A stretch of 42,213 nucleotides of DNA from Marinobacter sp. (GCA_022014155.1 JAKLLS010000014.1:1-42213), one strand, 5' to 3'. Positions 24,501 to 34,600 are shown, counted from the first letter of the stretch. Notes: generated by a model not told the origin, from the sequence alone. Made by a program: numbers and translations.

Positions 24501-26948
24501 GTGAAAGAATTCTTTATCCGTCGCTATCGCTCCGACAATCCTCTGGCAGCGGATCGCCGCACCCTGGTCCGGATAGACGATGAGGGCGTGGTGATCTCAG
24601 CGGATCACAACGCCGAAGCAGTGCTCGGGTACGATGCCAGTGAGCTGGAAGGCCAGACGGTGTATCGCATTCTCGCGGCCCGACAGGACGACCCCTTTGC
24701 GCCTGCCAACCGGCATCGTATGGAAAGCGGCGACCCCGTGGTGATCACCTTCCGTCACAAGGAAGGCTTCTTTTTCACCGCCAGCCTTAGCCTCAGGGTC
24801 GATGTGAAGGACTCCGACCAGGCTGCCAGTGCCTATATCTCACTGCGCGACACGACAGCCATGGACCATCAACTGGTGCGTCTGGCCGAGTCCTCTGCCG
24901 GCTTTGGATTCTGGGAACTGAACATCCGCAACAACAACCTGACCTGGACCGACGGATTCTACACGCTACTGGAACTTCGCCCCGGCACCGACATTACCCC
25001 GGAGCAGGCCCTGTTTTACTGTCAATCCGGCCAGAATCGTATACGCGCCTTTTTCCGGCGCTGTGTGCGCAGCGGGCAACCGTTTTCGATCAGCGTCGAC
25101 CTGCTGACGGCGAAACAACAGCACCGCCGGGTAGAGCTCACCGGCAAAGCCATCGAGAGAGAGAACGGGCGCATCCACAAGATCGGCGGCACCCTGGTTG
25201 ATCACACCAGCGCAATGCACAAAGAACAGGCCCTCCGGCAGTCGCAGCAGCTGTTGACAGCCACCGCCAACGCCACCAACGACCTGGTCGCCAGCGTGGA
25301 CCGGCAGCTCAACCTCGTCTACTTCAACCACGCCTTCAGCCGCCAGTTTGCGCACACCTTCGGCCAGCTGCCTCGTCCCGGCGGAAACCTGACAGAGATG
25401 CTGCAAGACTTCCCCAACGAACGGCGATTGGTTGAGCGGTTGTGGAACCGCGCCCTGGAGCGGGACAGCTTCGTGGTGGAAATGCCACTGGCCCAGCAAA
25501 ATCGCGACCTCCCGGTTTATGAATTCCATTACCAGCGAGTGATCAACGAACACGGCGAAGTGACCGGTGCGGTGCATGTGGGCAAAGACATCAGCTCCAG
25601 ACTCAACCATGCATCCAGCCGGGAATACCGCACTCACCATGACCCGATCACCGGCCTGATGAATCGCAAGGCCTTTGCTGATCGACTACGACGGCTGATC
25701 AAATCACCCCGGCGTGAAAATACCACTGACGCGCTGCTGTATCTCGACCTGGACGACTTCCACCATGTCAACAATGGGGCCGGCAGCGGCACCTGTGACC
25801 GCTACCTGAGAGAGCTTGCCAGCAACCTCGGCGTCAGGGTACGTCAGCGTGATGCCCTGGCGCGGCTGTCCGGGGACACATTCGCCCTGTTGATTGAGAG
25901 TTGCCCTGAATCCCAGGCCCGAAAGATTGCCGACAGCATTCTCGGGCTGATCGGCAGCTTCGAATTCGACTGGCAGGGCCACCAATTGCAAACCACTGCC
26001 AGTGGCGGGCTGCTGATCCTGGCCGCAAACACACCCGATGATCCGGAGCAACTGCTGAGCCAGGCGGCAGACCTGTGCCACACGGCCAAGACCTCTGGCC
26101 GCAACCGTATACACGCCGCCCAGGCCGTCGCCCTTGGTCCGGAAGAGGGTGTTGCCGGCACACTGGTGGAGCAGATCCGCAGTGCCCTGGACAACAACCA
26201 CCTGATCCTCGAGTACCAGGCCCTTCGTCCCGTGGCCAGTGTGACCTGGGGGGACCATATTGAAATCCTGTCGCGGATTCCGGGGAAAACATCCGAGCAG
26301 CCTTCCCTGCAACCAGCGGAGTTCCTGCCGATTGCGGAACGCTTTGATCTCGCCAAACGGCTGGACCGCCAGGTTATTCGCCAAACCCTGCAGTGGCTTA
26401 CCAGACAGCCACTACTGGAACCCCGGTTAAAATACTGCGGCTTCAACCTGTCTTTGGCCAGCGTGCTGGACGACACTTTTGCAGAGTTCATGGCATCGGT
26501 CCTGACCGACTTACCCTTCGCTGCTAATTGCTTCTGTCTGGAGATCCGGGAATCTCACGCCACCCAATATCCGGATGATGTGGCGGTATTGTGCGATGCC
26601 CTGCACCGGGTCGGTTGCCGGGTGGCACTGGAGGGCGCTGGTGCATCGGTGGAAAGCTATAGCCTGGCGGCCAAGCTCCCGGTGGATATCATCAAGCTTG
26701 ACCGCAGAATGATGCAGCACCTGCACGATGATCCGGTGCAACAGGTGATGGTGGAAGCGCTGCACAAGATTGCCGAGGCGTCCGGCAAGACCACCGTGGC
26801 TACCTTTATCGAAGATGACGACACACTGAGGAAGGTCAGGACGCTGGGCATCCATTATGGGCAGGGCTATCGGCTGTACCGGCCACGCCCGCTACAGGAG
26901 CTGAAACCGGCCGCCGTGGATCTGAGTACCGGGCGAATCGGCGGCTAG
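24501..26948 (+). CDS. PAS-GGDEF-EAL protein with both catalytic motifs degenerate, FimX-like c-di-GMP effector candidate
   Basis: An 815-residue cytosolic protein. Three PAS-like regions are at about 22-115, 125-235 and 245-365; the GGDEF-like domain is at about 375-540 and the EAL-like domain at 560-800. The GGDEF signature is SGDTF (457-461), which lacks the residues needed for catalysis. The EAL signature is EIL (588-590), the DDFG loop reads EGAGAS, and the late catalytic Glu motif reads 'VATFIEDD', so hydrolysis is not expected. The pattern is like FimX of P. aeruginosa (GDSIF/EVL), which binds c-di-GMP through its EAL domain. Being next to cyaA and near algZR suggests a role in pili or surface behaviour, as inference. 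The start is GTG at 24501 with only a weak GAGG upstream. Confidence 0.85.
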   Translation: MKEFFIRRYRSDNPLAADRRTLVRIDDEGVVISADHNAEAVLGYDASELEGQTVYRILAARQDDPFAPANRHRMESGDPVVITFRHKEGFFFTASLSLRVDVKDSDQAASAYISLRDTTAMDHQLVRLAESSAGFGFWELNIRNNNLTWTDGFYTLLELRPGTDITPEQALFYCQSGQNRIRAFFRRCVRSGQPFSISVDLLTAKQQHRRVELTGKAIERENGRIHKIGGTLVDHTSAMHKEQALRQSQQLLTATANATNDLVASVDRQLNLVYFNHAFSRQFAHTFGQLPRPGGNLTEMLQDFPNERRLVERLWNRALERDSFVVEMPLAQQNRDLPVYEFHYQRVINEHGEVTGAVHVGKDISSRLNHASSREYRTHHDPITGLMNRKAFADRLRRLIKSPRRENTTDALLYLDLDDFHHVNNGAGSGTCDRYLRELASNLGVRVRQRDALARLSGDTFALLIESCPESQARKIADSILGLIGSFEFDWQGHQLQTTASGGLLILAANTPDDPEQLLSQAADLCHTAKTSGRNRIHAAQAVALGPEEGVAGTLVEQIRSALDNNHLILEYQALRPVASVTWGDHIEILSRIPGKTSEQPSLQPAEFLPIAERFDLAKRLDRQVIRQTLQWLTRQPLLEPRLKYCGFNLSLASVLDDTFAEFMASVLTDLPFAANCFCLEIRESHATQYPDDVAVLCDALHRVGCRVALEGAGASVESYSLAAKLPVDIIKLDRRMMQHLHDDPVQQVMVEALHKIAEASGKTTVATFIEDDDTLRKVRTLGIHYGQGYRLYRPRPLQELKPAAVDLSTGRIGG

Positions 26949-26973
26949 CCCACCAACTCACCCGGATGCCGGA

Positions 26974-28380
26974 TTACAGCGTCTTACGGGCCCGCGCCAC
27001 TGCCGCGCGGACCTGTTCTGGCGCAGTGCCGCCCAGGTGATCCCGAGCCTGTACCGAGCCTTCCAGGGTCAGCACGTCGAATACATCCTTGCCAATAACA
27101 TCGGAGAAACGTGCCAGCTCTTCCAGGGTCATCTCCGACAGATCGCGGTTTTCGACGACACCGAAGGCGACCGCCTTGCCGACGATTTCATGGGCATCGC
27201 GGAACGCCACACCTTTCTTGACCAGATAATCCGCCAGATCGGTGGCCGTGGAGAACCCACGCTTGGCCGCCACCCGCATGTTGTCGGCTTTGGCTTGAAT
27301 GGCCGGGATCATGTCGGCGTAGGCCTTGAGGCAGCCCTTGATGGTATCAACCGTATCGAACAGCGGTTCCTTGTCTTCCTGGTTGTCCTTGTTGTAGGCC
27401 AGCGGCTGGCTCTTCATCAGGGTCAGCAGGCTGATCAGGTGACCGTTGACCCGCCCGGTTTTACCACGGACCAGTTCCGGCACGTCCGGATTCTTCTTCT
27501 GGGGCATGATGGAAGAACCGGTGCAGAAGCGGTCCGGCAGGTCGATGAAGTCAAACTGGGCGGAGGTCCACAGCACCAGTTCCTCACTGAAACGGGACAG
27601 GTGGATCATCAGCAGCGCCGCGAAACTGCAGAACTCGATGGCGAAATCCCGGTCACTGACGGAATCCAGGGAATTCTCAGTCGGACGATCAAAGCCGAGC
27701 AAGCGCGCGGTCATGGCGCGGTCGATCGGGTAGGTCGTGCCAGCCAGAGCAGCGGCGCCCAAGGGCATGACATTGACCCGTTTGCGGCAGTCCTGCAGAC
27801 GCTCACCATCACGCACCAGCATTTCGTACCAGGCCAGCAGGTGGTGGCCGAAGGTGACCGGCTGGGCAGTTTGCAGGTGGGTGAAACCGGGCATGATGGT
27901 ACCTGCCTCGCGCTCGGCCAGATCCAGCAGGCCGGTTTTCAGCCGGGTGAGCTCCTCGGCGATTACATCAATCTCGTCACGCAGGTACAGGCGGATATCC
28001 GTGGCAACCTGGTCATTACGGCTGCGTCCGGTGTGAAGCTTTTTGCCAGTGATACCAATCTTGTCGGTCAGGCGTGCCTCGATGTTCATGTGCACATCTT
28101 CCAGACTGACGGACCACTCAAAGGTGCCGGCCTCGATGTCGGCCTTGACGTCCTTCAGTCCCTCGATGATGCTGTCCCGCTCGTCCACAGTCAGCACACC
28201 CACTTCCGCCAGCATGGTGGCGTGGGCAATGGAACCGGTGATGTCGTGATGGTAAAGGCGCTGGTCAAAACCAACGGACGCGGTGAAGCGCTCAACAAAG
28301 GCGTCGGTCGGCTCACTGAAGCGACCGCCCCAGGGTTTTTCGGAGCTTGTGCTCTGGTCAGATTTCTTCTGATCCGTCAT
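26974..28380 (-). CDS. argH: Argininosuccinate lyase
   Basis: A 468-residue enzyme of the fumarase/aspartase superfamily that splits argininosuccinate into arginine and fumarate, the last step of arginine synthesis. It opens with the conserved '[20 protein letters not shown]' and carries '[13 protein letters not shown]', 'TTYPIDR' and the superfamily signature '[12 protein letters not shown]' holding the mobile-loop serine near residue 285. The N-terminal first dozen residues (Ser/Lys/Gln rich) are variable. Length is normal. It is divergent from algZ, as in Pseudomonas, and convergent to the GGDEF-EAL gene with 25 bases between them. Confidence 0.96.
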   Translation of the reverse strand: MTDQKKSDQSTSSEKPWGGRFSEPTDAFVERFTASVGFDQRLYHHDITGSIAHATMLAEVGVLTVDERDSIIEGLKDVKADIEAGTFEWSVSLEDVHMNIEARLTDKIGITGKKLHTGRSRNDQVATDIRLYLRDEIDVIAEELTRLKTGLLDLAEREAGTIMPGFTHLQTAQPVTFGHHLLAWYEMLVRDGERLQDCRKRVNVMPLGAAALAGTTYPIDRAMTARLLGFDRPTENSLDSVSDRDFAIEFCSFAALLMIHLSRFSEELVLWTSAQFDFIDLPDRFCTGSSIMPQKKNPDVPELVRGKTGRVNGHLISLLTLMKSQPLAYNKDNQEDKEPLFDTVDTIKGCLKAYADMIPAIQAKADNMRVAAKRGFSTATDLADYLVKKGVAFRDAHEIVGKAVAFGVVENRDLSEMTLEELARFSDVIGKDVFDVLTLEGSVQARDHLGGTAPEQVRAAVARARKTL

Positions 28381-28453
28381 GGTCTATCTTTCCTGCTGAC
28401 AGCCCGGCATTATTTTGCGGGGTGAATTAAGAGGTGAACAAGATGGTCGCGGG

Positions 28454-28462
28454 ATTATAACA
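28454..28462 (-). promoter_or_regulatory. Extended -10 promoter of argH
   Basis: The minus strand reads TGTTATAAT, a perfect -10 hexamer with the TGN extension. No strong -35 box is present, which is usual for extended -10 promoters. Transcription would begin near 28447, about 67 bases before the argH ATG. On the plus strand the same bases contain TATAAC (28456-28461) with TGAACA 15 bases upstream, a weaker candidate for algZ. Confidence 0.5.
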
Positions 28463-28506
28463 TTCCGGCGCGCTCTATTGCGCTCCCTGTTCAGGAAAGA
28501 GGTTTG

Positions 28507-29580
28507 ATGGCAGCACCACGCAAAAACAGCGAGTTCTACGTGCCGGATCTGTGCCGTGTGCGGGCCGTGTTCATGCTGCTCATTACCAGCGAACTGATGG
28601 TGCTGGTGCTTTCCATTGTGCAGGCGAAAGCAGACTGGATTGACTGGAACTACTTTGGCCTCCTGTCCCTGTTCGTGCAATGGACGGTACTGACCAGTGC
28701 CGCCCTGATCTGCCTGCTGCGCAACTGGCTGGCACAACTGAGCGTCACCCGTGCCACCCTCGCGATGGTCATTATCGTATTGCTGGACGTGCTTGCGTTC
28801 GGACTGTTCGCCGACAGTGTTCTCTACCCGCAACCGGGCGTCAGTGGCTGGCAGGGAATTGCCAAGAAACTGTTACTGGCGCTGCTGATCACGCTGATGG
28901 TATTGCGCTACTTCTACCTTCAGCATCAGTGGCAGCAGCAGCGGGAAGCGGAAATGCAGGCGCGCCTGGCCGCCCTGCAGGCGCGGATACACCCCCACTT
29001 CCTGTTCAACAGCATGAACACCATTGCCAGCCTGATTGCCGTTAACCCGGACCGGGCCGAAGATGCGGTGCTGGACCTGTCGGAACTGTTTCGCGCCAGC
29101 CTACGGGCCGGGGACCGCCTGATTCCGCTGAAAGACGAACTGGACCTGTGTCGGCGCTACCTGGATATCGAGGGTTTACGGCTCGGCGACAGACTGACAC
29201 TGCAATGGGATATTGCACCAGATCTGGAAAAGCAGGCCATCCCACCCCTGACGCTACAACCATTGCTGGAGAACGCCATTTACCATGGCATCCAGCCGCG
29301 CCCCGAGGGCGGTACCGTGACGCTGGAAGCTTCCCACCGTGGACACTTCGTTTATATCATGGTGCAAAATCCACGGCCCGAATCCGCCATCAGCAAGCAC
29401 GATGGCAACCGCATGGCCCTTGCCAATATCCAGTCGAGGTTGCAGGCTCTGTTTGGTGACGAGGCGGTACTCAAACACAGCCAGCAGAACGACGTGTACA
29501 CGGTTACCCTGAGGCTGCCCCGCAGGAGCGCCAATCACACTGCCGGACCAGGTATCGAAGGATCACGAAACGGATCATGA
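28507..29580 (+). CDS. algZ: AlgZ/FimS-type sensor histidine kinase
   Basis: A 357-residue LytS-like membrane kinase. Residues of about 20-135 carry four hydrophobic segments; the kinase part begins with 'QARIHPHFLFNSMNTIASL' (predicted phospho-acceptor His164 in PHFLFN) and has the N box 'LQPLLENAIYHGI'. It pairs with AlgR. In P. aeruginosa AlgZ (FimS) and AlgR control alginate, type IV pili through fimU-pilV, and rhamnolipids. The ATG at 28507 follows GAGG by four bases; a TTG directly before it is less likely. The 3' end overlaps algR by four bases (ATGA), so the two are coupled. Confidence 0.9.
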   Translation: MAAPRKNSEFYVPDLCRVRAVFMLLITSELMVLVLSIVQAKADWIDWNYFGLLSLFVQWTVLTSAALICLLRNWLAQLSVTRATLAMVIIVLLDVLAFGLFADSVLYPQPGVSGWQGIAKKLLLALLITLMVLRYFYLQHQWQQQREAEMQARLAALQARIHPHFLFNSMNTIASLIAVNPDRAEDAVLDLSELFRASLRAGDRLIPLKDELDLCRRYLDIEGLRLGDRLTLQWDIAPDLEKQAIPPLTLQPLLENAIYHGIQPRPEGGTVTLEASHRGHFVYIMVQNPRPESAISKHDGNRMALANIQSRLQALFGDEAVLKHSQQNDVYTVTLRLPRRSANHTAGPGIEGSRNGS

Positions 29581-30338
29581 CAGCCACAACCCCACCTCTT
29601 CGTAAGGTACTCATAGCCGATGACGAGCCCCTGGCCCGGGACCGGCTGCGGCGACTGATTCAGGACATTCCCGGCTACAGGGTATGCGGCGAGGCCGTGG
29701 ACGGCGACAGCACCCTGCACCAGGTGGCGGAACTGGACCCGGATATCCTGTTGCTGGATATCCGCATGCCGGGCACCGACGGCATGGATGCGGCAGCCGC
29801 CATTAATCAGCTGGACCACCCGCCGGCCATCATTTTCTGCACCGCCTACGACCATTACGCGATCCAGGCGTTTGATGTCAGCGCCGCAGCGTACCTGCTC
29901 AAACCCGTCCGCCGCGAGGCCTTGAGTGACGCCCTCGCCCGCTCCGGCCAGGTCAATCGCGTCCAGCAGCAGACCCTTGCAGCCCGTGAGGCCGAAGATA
30001 CCGGCCAGCTTGCCATCAAGACCCATCGCGGAACCGAGCTTATCGATATCGGGGCAATTCTCTACTGCGAGGCAGACCAGAAATACGTCACCATCCACCA
30101 CACCCGGGGCGAAACCGTCTCCGACTACACCCTGAAAGAGCTGGAGCAATGCCACCCGAAGTCGTTGCTGCGCATTCACCGCCATACCCTGGTGGGGGTT
30201 GGTTTCATCCAGGCCCTCACCCGCGATGGTAATGGCCACAGCGCCGTCGTCTTACGGGACGGCCAGGGAAAACTGCCGGTCAGCCGCCGCCACGCCAGCG
30301 CGGTCCGGCAATGGCTGCAGGAGCATCAACCGGGTTGA
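29577..30338 (+). CDS. algR: LytTR-family response regulator AlgR
   Basis: A 253-residue regulator. The receiver domain (about 10-125) has the acidic pair D15-D16, phospho-acceptor D61 in 'LLLDIRMPGTDG' and the conserved lysine in 'YLLKPVRREAL'. A LytTR DNA-binding domain follows (about 145-245) with 'YCEADQKYVTIHH' and 'LLRIHRHTLV'. It is encoded with algZ (overlap of four bases) and lies before hemC, the same order as in Pseudomonas. A stem-loop follows the stop, so hemC is probably transcribed separately at least in part. Confidence 0.93.
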   Translation: MTATTPPLRKVLIADDEPLARDRLRRLIQDIPGYRVCGEAVDGDSTLHQVAELDPDILLLDIRMPGTDGMDAAAAINQLDHPPAIIFCTAYDHYAIQAFDVSAAAYLLKPVRREALSDALARSGQVNRVQQQTLAAREAEDTGQLAIKTHRGTELIDIGAILYCEADQKYVTIHHTRGETVSDYTLKELEQCHPKSLLRIHRHTLVGVGFIQALTRDGNGHSAVVLRDGQGKLPVSRRHASAVRQWLQEHQPG

Positions 30339-30340
30339 TG

Positions 30341-30390
30341 CCCGCCACGAACCCAAGTCAAGACAACACGGTGCGGTGGCGGGACTTTTT
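30341..30390 (+). terminator. Possible intrinsic terminator after algR
   Basis: CCCGCCAC (30341-30348) pairs perfectly with GTGGCGGG (30376-30383) and is followed by ACTTTTT (30384-30390). The eight-base stem and T run fit an intrinsic terminator, but the loop of 27 bases is long. The 105-base gap between algR and hemC also has a short dyad, CAAGGT-A-ACCTTG, near 30400-30413. Confidence 0.45.
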
Positions 30391-30443
30391 CGCCGCTTCA
30401 AGGTAACCTTGACGAACACTTTTCCAAACCGGCAACGTTCATC

Positions 30444-31385
30444 ATGTCAAAACGAACTCTGCGTATCGCGACCCGCAGCAGCGCCCTTGCACTGTGGCAG
30501 GCCGAATTCATCAAATCCGAACTGGAACGGCTCCACGACAACATCACCGTGGAACTGGTCAAGATCAAGACCCAGGGCGACAAGATCCTGGATGTCCCCC
30601 TTGCCAAAATCGGCGGCAAGGGCCTGTTCGTAAAGGAACTGGAAGAGGCCATGCTCGATGGCCGTGCGGACCTGGCGGTGCATTCCATGAAGGATGTCCC
30701 GATGGAGTTTCCGCAAGGCCTGGACCTGGTCGCTATTTGTGAACGGGAAGACCCCACCGACGCCTTTGTCAGCAACCATCACGACAGCGTCGACACCCTG
30801 CCCCAGGGTGCCGTGGTGGGTACGGCCAGCCTGCGCCGGGAAGCCCAGTTACGGGCCTACCGCCCTGACCTTCAAATCCGCGTTTTGCGAGGCAACGTCA
30901 ACACCCGGCTGGCCAAACTGGACGCCGGCGAGTACGACGCCATTGTCCTGGCCAGCTCGGGCCTGAAGCGCCTGGGCTTCCACGACCGCATCCGCTACTG
31001 CCTGCCGGATTCCGTGTCATTACCCGCTGTCGGGCAAGGCGCCCTGGGCATCGAGTGCCGTGTAAATGATACTGAACTGCTGGCCATGCTGGCGCCACTG
31101 AACCACCAGGACACCTCTGATCGAGTCAGGGCGGAACGTGCCCTGAACCGTCGTCTGCAAGGCGGCTGTCAGGTGCCCATCGCCGCCTATGCCATACTCG
31201 AAGACAAGGACACGGTCTGGCTGAGAGGGTTGGTCGGCGCGGTCGACGGCACGCAGATTTTCCGCGTTGAAGGCCGCGCGCCCAGAGCGGAAGGCGAACG
31301 CCTTGGCCGTGAACTGGCGGAAGACCTCCTGGCCATGGGCGCAGACAAGGTACTGGCTGAAATCTATGGCCACACGCCTACCTGA
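30444..31385 (+). CDS. hemC: Porphobilinogen deaminase (hydroxymethylbilane synthase)
   Basis: A 313-residue enzyme that joins four porphobilinogen units into hydroxymethylbilane in the haem pathway. C242 in '[13 protein letters not shown]' is the attachment site of the dipyrromethane cofactor and D84 in 'HSMKDVP' the catalytic aspartate, both at the same residue numbers as in E. coli HemC. '[14 protein letters not shown]' at the start and '[11 protein letters not shown]' are family signatures. The Shine-Dalgarno sequence is weak. It is the first gene of hemC-hemD-hemX-hemY, with the hemD start 20 bases inside its end. Confidence 0.96.
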   Translation: MSKRTLRIATRSSALALWQAEFIKSELERLHDNITVELVKIKTQGDKILDVPLAKIGGKGLFVKELEEAMLDGRADLAVHSMKDVPMEFPQGLDLVAICEREDPTDAFVSNHHDSVDTLPQGAVVGTASLRREAQLRAYRPDLQIRVLRGNVNTRLAKLDAGEYDAIVLASSGLKRLGFHDRIRYCLPDSVSLPAVGQGALGIECRVNDTELLAMLAPLNHQDTSDRVRAERALNRRLQGGCQVPIAAYAILEDKDTVWLRGLVGAVDGTQIFRVEGRAPRAEGERLGRELAEDLLAMGADKVLAEIYGHTPT

Positions 31386-32151
31386 TCCCCGCTCCCTGAT
31401 CGGCCGGCGAATCCTGATTTGCCGGCCGGAGCCCGAAGCCTCCCGGCTGGCCCATTGCTTTCGCGAAGCCGGGGCCGATGTCCGGGTACTGCCGTTAATC
31501 GGGCGTGAACCTTTACCGGAAACCCCGGAAACCCGCACCCTGATCCAGAATCTCGACCACTACTCCCACGTTATCGCGGTGAGCCCCTATGCCGCCTCCC
31601 TGTTCATGGCGCTGGCCGACAACTGGTGGCCCCAGTTTCCCACGGGAATTCGCTGGTACGGCGTGGGTCGGGGCACCGCAGCGGTGCTGGCCCGCCATGG
31701 CCTCACCCCCCGCATGCCAACCAACGGCTGGACCAGCGAGGCGCTGCTGGCACTGCCCTCACTACAACGCATCACCGGGGAAAAGGTCCTGCTGGTGCGG
31801 GGCGAGGAAGGGCGTGAACTGATCCACCAGACGCTCAGTGATCGGGGCGCAAGAGTCAACGTATTACCATTGTATCGGCGGTATCAGCCACACCACGATG
31901 CCACCACACTGGACAAAGCCCTGCTATGCTTCTTACCGGAGGCTGTGATCACGCTGTCAGGGGAGACATTGAACAATCTCATCGCGCTGAGTGAGAATAC
32001 CGGCCATAATCTCGACAAAACATTGCTGGTGGTCCCTGCCAGCCGGGTCGCTGAACAGGCCCGTCGGGCCGGACTGAACAGAATCTGTATACCGGAAAGC
32101 CTTGCCGACAACGACATCGTGGCAACCGTCGCAGAAGAACTGGACGGCTGA
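31366..32151 (+). CDS. hemD: Uroporphyrinogen-III synthase
   Basis: A 261-residue protein with the low-conservation two-domain fold of HemD, which closes hydroxymethylbilane to uroporphyrinogen III with inversion of ring D. Recognisable points are '[17 protein letters not shown]' near the start, '[12 protein letters not shown]', '[17 protein letters not shown]', '[16 protein letters not shown]' and '[16 protein letters not shown]'. I chose ATG 31366, which overlaps the end of hemC by 20 bases; an upstream ATG at 31267 would add 33 residues that are a shadow of hemC. It precedes hemX by about 30 bases. Confidence 0.9.
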   Translation: MATRLPDPRSLIGRRILICRPEPEASRLAHCFREAGADVRVLPLIGREPLPETPETRTLIQNLDHYSHVIAVSPYAASLFMALADNWWPQFPTGIRWYGVGRGTAAVLARHGLTPRMPTNGWTSEALLALPSLQRITGEKVLLVRGEEGRELIHQTLSDRGARVNVLPLYRRYQPHHDATTLDKALLCFLPEAVITLSGETLNNLIALSENTGHNLDKTLLVVPASRVAEQARRAGLNRICIPESLADNDIVATVAEELDG

Positions 32152-32184
32152 GGGTTGCCCCGTAAACACCAAGTAAGGATGCCT

Positions 32185-33294
32185 GTGACTGAATCAAATA
32201 CACAACTGCCTGCCGCCATCCCTCAGGATAAGCCCGCTCGGAAGAAGCTCTGGCCCCTGTGGCTGATTTCACTGCTTGCCCTGACCCTGGTGATCGCCCT
32301 CGCCCTCTGGAGTTGGCAGCAATGGAATGACCGCCAGGCATTGCAGCAGACCCTGAACAATCTCAGCGGTGACGTCTCCCGGCTGGACAGCCAGTATGGC
32401 GCACGGGGCAGCGAACAGAGCGACAGGATTCAGGCACTGGAAGCCAAGTTGACTGACCAGCGTGAGTTGATTGCCACCCAGCAACGGCAAATTGATCATA
32501 ACGCCAGGGAGTTACTGGAAGCCGGCAACCGAACTCGCACAGACTGGCTGCTGGCCGAAGCCGAATACCTGTTGAGGGTTGCCAACCAGAGACTGCTTAT
32601 CGAAAAAGACATCCGCGGCGCGCTGGCGGCACTGGAAGCCGGCGACGATGTGCTCAACGAATCAGACGACATCGGCGTCTATCCGGTACGGCAGCAACTG
32701 GCCAAAGAAATCCTCTCCCTCAAGGGCATTGCCGATGTCGATCGCACCGGCCTCTACCTGACCCTGGAAGCCGCCATCGACAGCGTTAACCGACTGACGG
32801 ACGATGCACTGGTCAATGAACGGGCACCAGGATTTGTCGCCACTGCAGATGCAGCCCTGGGCGACAATCCCGAAGGCGAACCCGGCCTGTTCAGTCAGGG
32901 CTGGACCAAGGTCAAGAACACGCTGGCGAACGTGGTTGTCGTTCGCCGCCTGGACGAGCCCGTCAAACCCCTGCTCTCTCCCGATCAGAGCGCGTACGCC
33001 CGTCTCAACCTGCAACTGATGCTGGAGGAAGCGGAAATGGCCGTACTTCGAGGCCACCAGGAGCTCTACGACCGCGCGCTAACCAAAGCCGGTAACGCTA
33101 TTACCGACTGGTACGACAACACCAACCCTCAGGTCGCTGCGCTCACACAGACCCTGGGCGAACTTCAGGATCGGAATATCGATCCGCAGCTGCCCGACAT
33201 CAGCCGTTCACTGGAGCTGTTGAAAGCCCGGCTGGAAGGCCGTCAGAGCACGCCCCCCAACACCGACGATGAGGAAGAGGAGAGCGAATCATGA
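32185..33294 (+). CDS. hemX: HemX family membrane protein
   Basis: A protein of about 369 residues with one membrane helix (about 24-43, 'WLISLLALTLVIALALWSW') after a short cytosolic tail, then a coiled coil (about 45-115) and a helical domain, ending in an acidic tail ('TDDEEEESES'). It is often annotated as uroporphyrinogen-III C-methyltransferase, but it has no SAM-binding methyltransferase domain; its true role is unsettled. I prefer GTG 32185 because AAGGA lies five bases before it, whereas the ATG at 32179 sits directly against that sequence; TTG 32155 is a third option. The last four bases overlap hemY. Confidence 0.82.
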   Translation: MTESNTQLPAAIPQDKPARKKLWPLWLISLLALTLVIALALWSWQQWNDRQALQQTLNNLSGDVSRLDSQYGARGSEQSDRIQALEAKLTDQRELIATQQRQIDHNARELLEAGNRTRTDWLLAEAEYLLRVANQRLLIEKDIRGALAALEAGDDVLNESDDIGVYPVRQQLAKEILSLKGIADVDRTGLYLTLEAAIDSVNRLTDDALVNERAPGFVATADAALGDNPEGEPGLFSQGWTKVKNTLANVVVVRRLDEPVKPLLSPDQSAYARLNLQLMLEEAEMAVLRGHQELYDRALTKAGNAITDWYDNTNPQVAALTQTLGELQDRNIDPQLPDISRSLELLKARLEGRQSTPPNTDDEEEESES

Positions 33295-34529
33295 TTCGCC
33301 TCCTGCTGATCATACTTGTTGCACTGCTGATCGGTACCGCCCTGTCCATGGGACTCGAATACGACCTGGGCTACATCCGCATCAGCCTGGGCCATTACCT
33401 GATCGAGACCAATTTCTGGGTTGGGCTGGCCCTGCTGGTGGCGGTGGTGGTGCTTTCGGTACTCACCACCAACCTGATACGCCGCTTCCGCCAGGGCACC
33501 GGGATGATGGCCGGCTGGCTCGCCCGCGGCAATCAGCGACGTGCCCGCCGCCGCACCACCCATGGCCTGTTGGCACTGGCCGAAGGCAACTGGCCCCGGG
33601 CCCGTAAGCTGCTGACATCCTCCGCCAATCATGCCGACACCCCATTGATCAATTACCTGGCAGCGGCACAGGCCGCGTTCGAGTCGGGCGACCACGAAGC
33701 CGTCGATGGACTGCTGCGGGCAGCGTTCGAAAGCACCCCGGGTTCAGACATGGCCGTAGGAATTACCCAGGCCCAACTGCAACTGGCGGGCAACCGTCTG
33801 GAGCAGGCACTCGCTACCCTGATCCGTCTGCGCAAACAGGCACCGAACCACCCCTTCGTACTGAAATTGCTGAAAAATACCTACCTGCGACTGGAAGACT
33901 GGCGCGAATTGTCGAAGCTGTTACCGGAAATGCGCAAGCGCAACCTGCTCGCCGCAGATGAAGTGGAAACGCTGGAACGTACGGTCTGGCAAAACCTGCT
34001 GCAACGGGCTGCGGAAGACTGCCGCCGCCAGACCGGCGCGGACTCGGCATCACTCGAACCCCTGACCCGGCTGTGGGATGAGTTACCCGGTGTACTGCGC
34101 CGGGATGAGCACACCATTCGCGAATACGCCCGACTGCTTGCCGACCTCGGCGATGAAGCCCAGTCGGAAACGTTGCTGAGGAAGGTGCTGCGCAATCACT
34201 GGAGCGATGAACTGATTAACCTGTACGGCCGCGTGAAGGGCAAAAAACCGGATGAACAACTGCTAATCGCCGAACAGTGGCTGAAAGACCGCCCCAACAA
34301 CGCCGAACTGCTGCTGGCACTGGGGCGACTGAGTCTGAGAAACGAACTGTGGGGCAAGGCACGGGAGTATTTCGAGACCAGTCTGCATTTGCGTCGCAGC
34401 CGCGAGACCCTGGCGGAACTGAGCCGACTGAATGCCCATATGGGCTCAGAGGACACCAGCGTGAAGCTGTTGATGCAGGGGCTGCTGAAGGACAGCGAAT
34501 TGCCCGATCTGCCGATGCCTAAGGCCTGA
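33291..34529 (+). CDS. hemY: HemY family TPR membrane protein
   Basis: A 412-residue inner-membrane protein with two N-terminal membrane helices (about 2-20 and 38-60) and a soluble part made of tetratricopeptide-like helical repeats, for example 'NAELLLALGRLSLRNELWGK' and 'YFETSLHLRRSRETLAELSR'. The proteobacterial HemY is encoded after hemX and is thought to act late in haem synthesis as a scaffold; it is unrelated to Gram-positive HemY, a protoporphyrinogen oxidase. ATGA overlap with hemX indicates coupling. It ends the hem operon and converges on the reductase gene. Confidence 0.9.
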   Translation: MIRLLLIILVALLIGTALSMGLEYDLGYIRISLGHYLIETNFWVGLALLVAVVVLSVLTTNLIRRFRQGTGMMAGWLARGNQRRARRRTTHGLLALAEGNWPRARKLLTSSANHADTPLINYLAAAQAAFESGDHEAVDGLLRAAFESTPGSDMAVGITQAQLQLAGNRLEQALATLIRLRKQAPNHPFVLKLLKNTYLRLEDWRELSKLLPEMRKRNLLAADEVETLERTVWQNLLQRAAEDCRRQTGADSASLEPLTRLWDELPGVLRRDEHTIREYARLLADLGDEAQSETLLRKVLRNHWSDELINLYGRVKGKKPDEQLLIAEQWLKDRPNNAELLLALGRLSLRNELWGKAREYFETSLHLRRSRETLAELSRLNAHMGSEDTSVKLLMQGLLKDSELPDLPMPKA

Positions 34530-34547
34530 CGTTGGTTTTATCCCGGT

Positions 34548-34589
34548 AGCCTGCTTTTACGCGGGCTGGCCCCGGGGTGGGGTGCCCGC
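34548..34589. terminator. Candidate hairpins between hemY and the reductase gene
   Basis: AGCCTGC (34548-34554) can pair with GCGGGCT (34561-34567) with one G-U pair and a TTTTAC loop. Alternatively, GCGGGC (34561-34566) pairs with GCCCGC (34584-34589). The two are mutually exclusive. Neither has a clear U tract on either strand, so termination is plausible from position between convergent genes but not shown. Confidence 0.3.
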
Positions 34590-34600
34590 CAAACACGAAG

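Noticed and set aside
28384..28833. Minus-strand 149-codon frame over the 5' part of algZ
   Set aside because: It is rich in His and Gln, the typical composition of a shadow frame opposite a membrane protein, and has no family motif.
31267..31365. Longer HemD start inside hemC
   Set aside because: The extra 33 residues are a frame shadow of hemC and have no HemD similarity.
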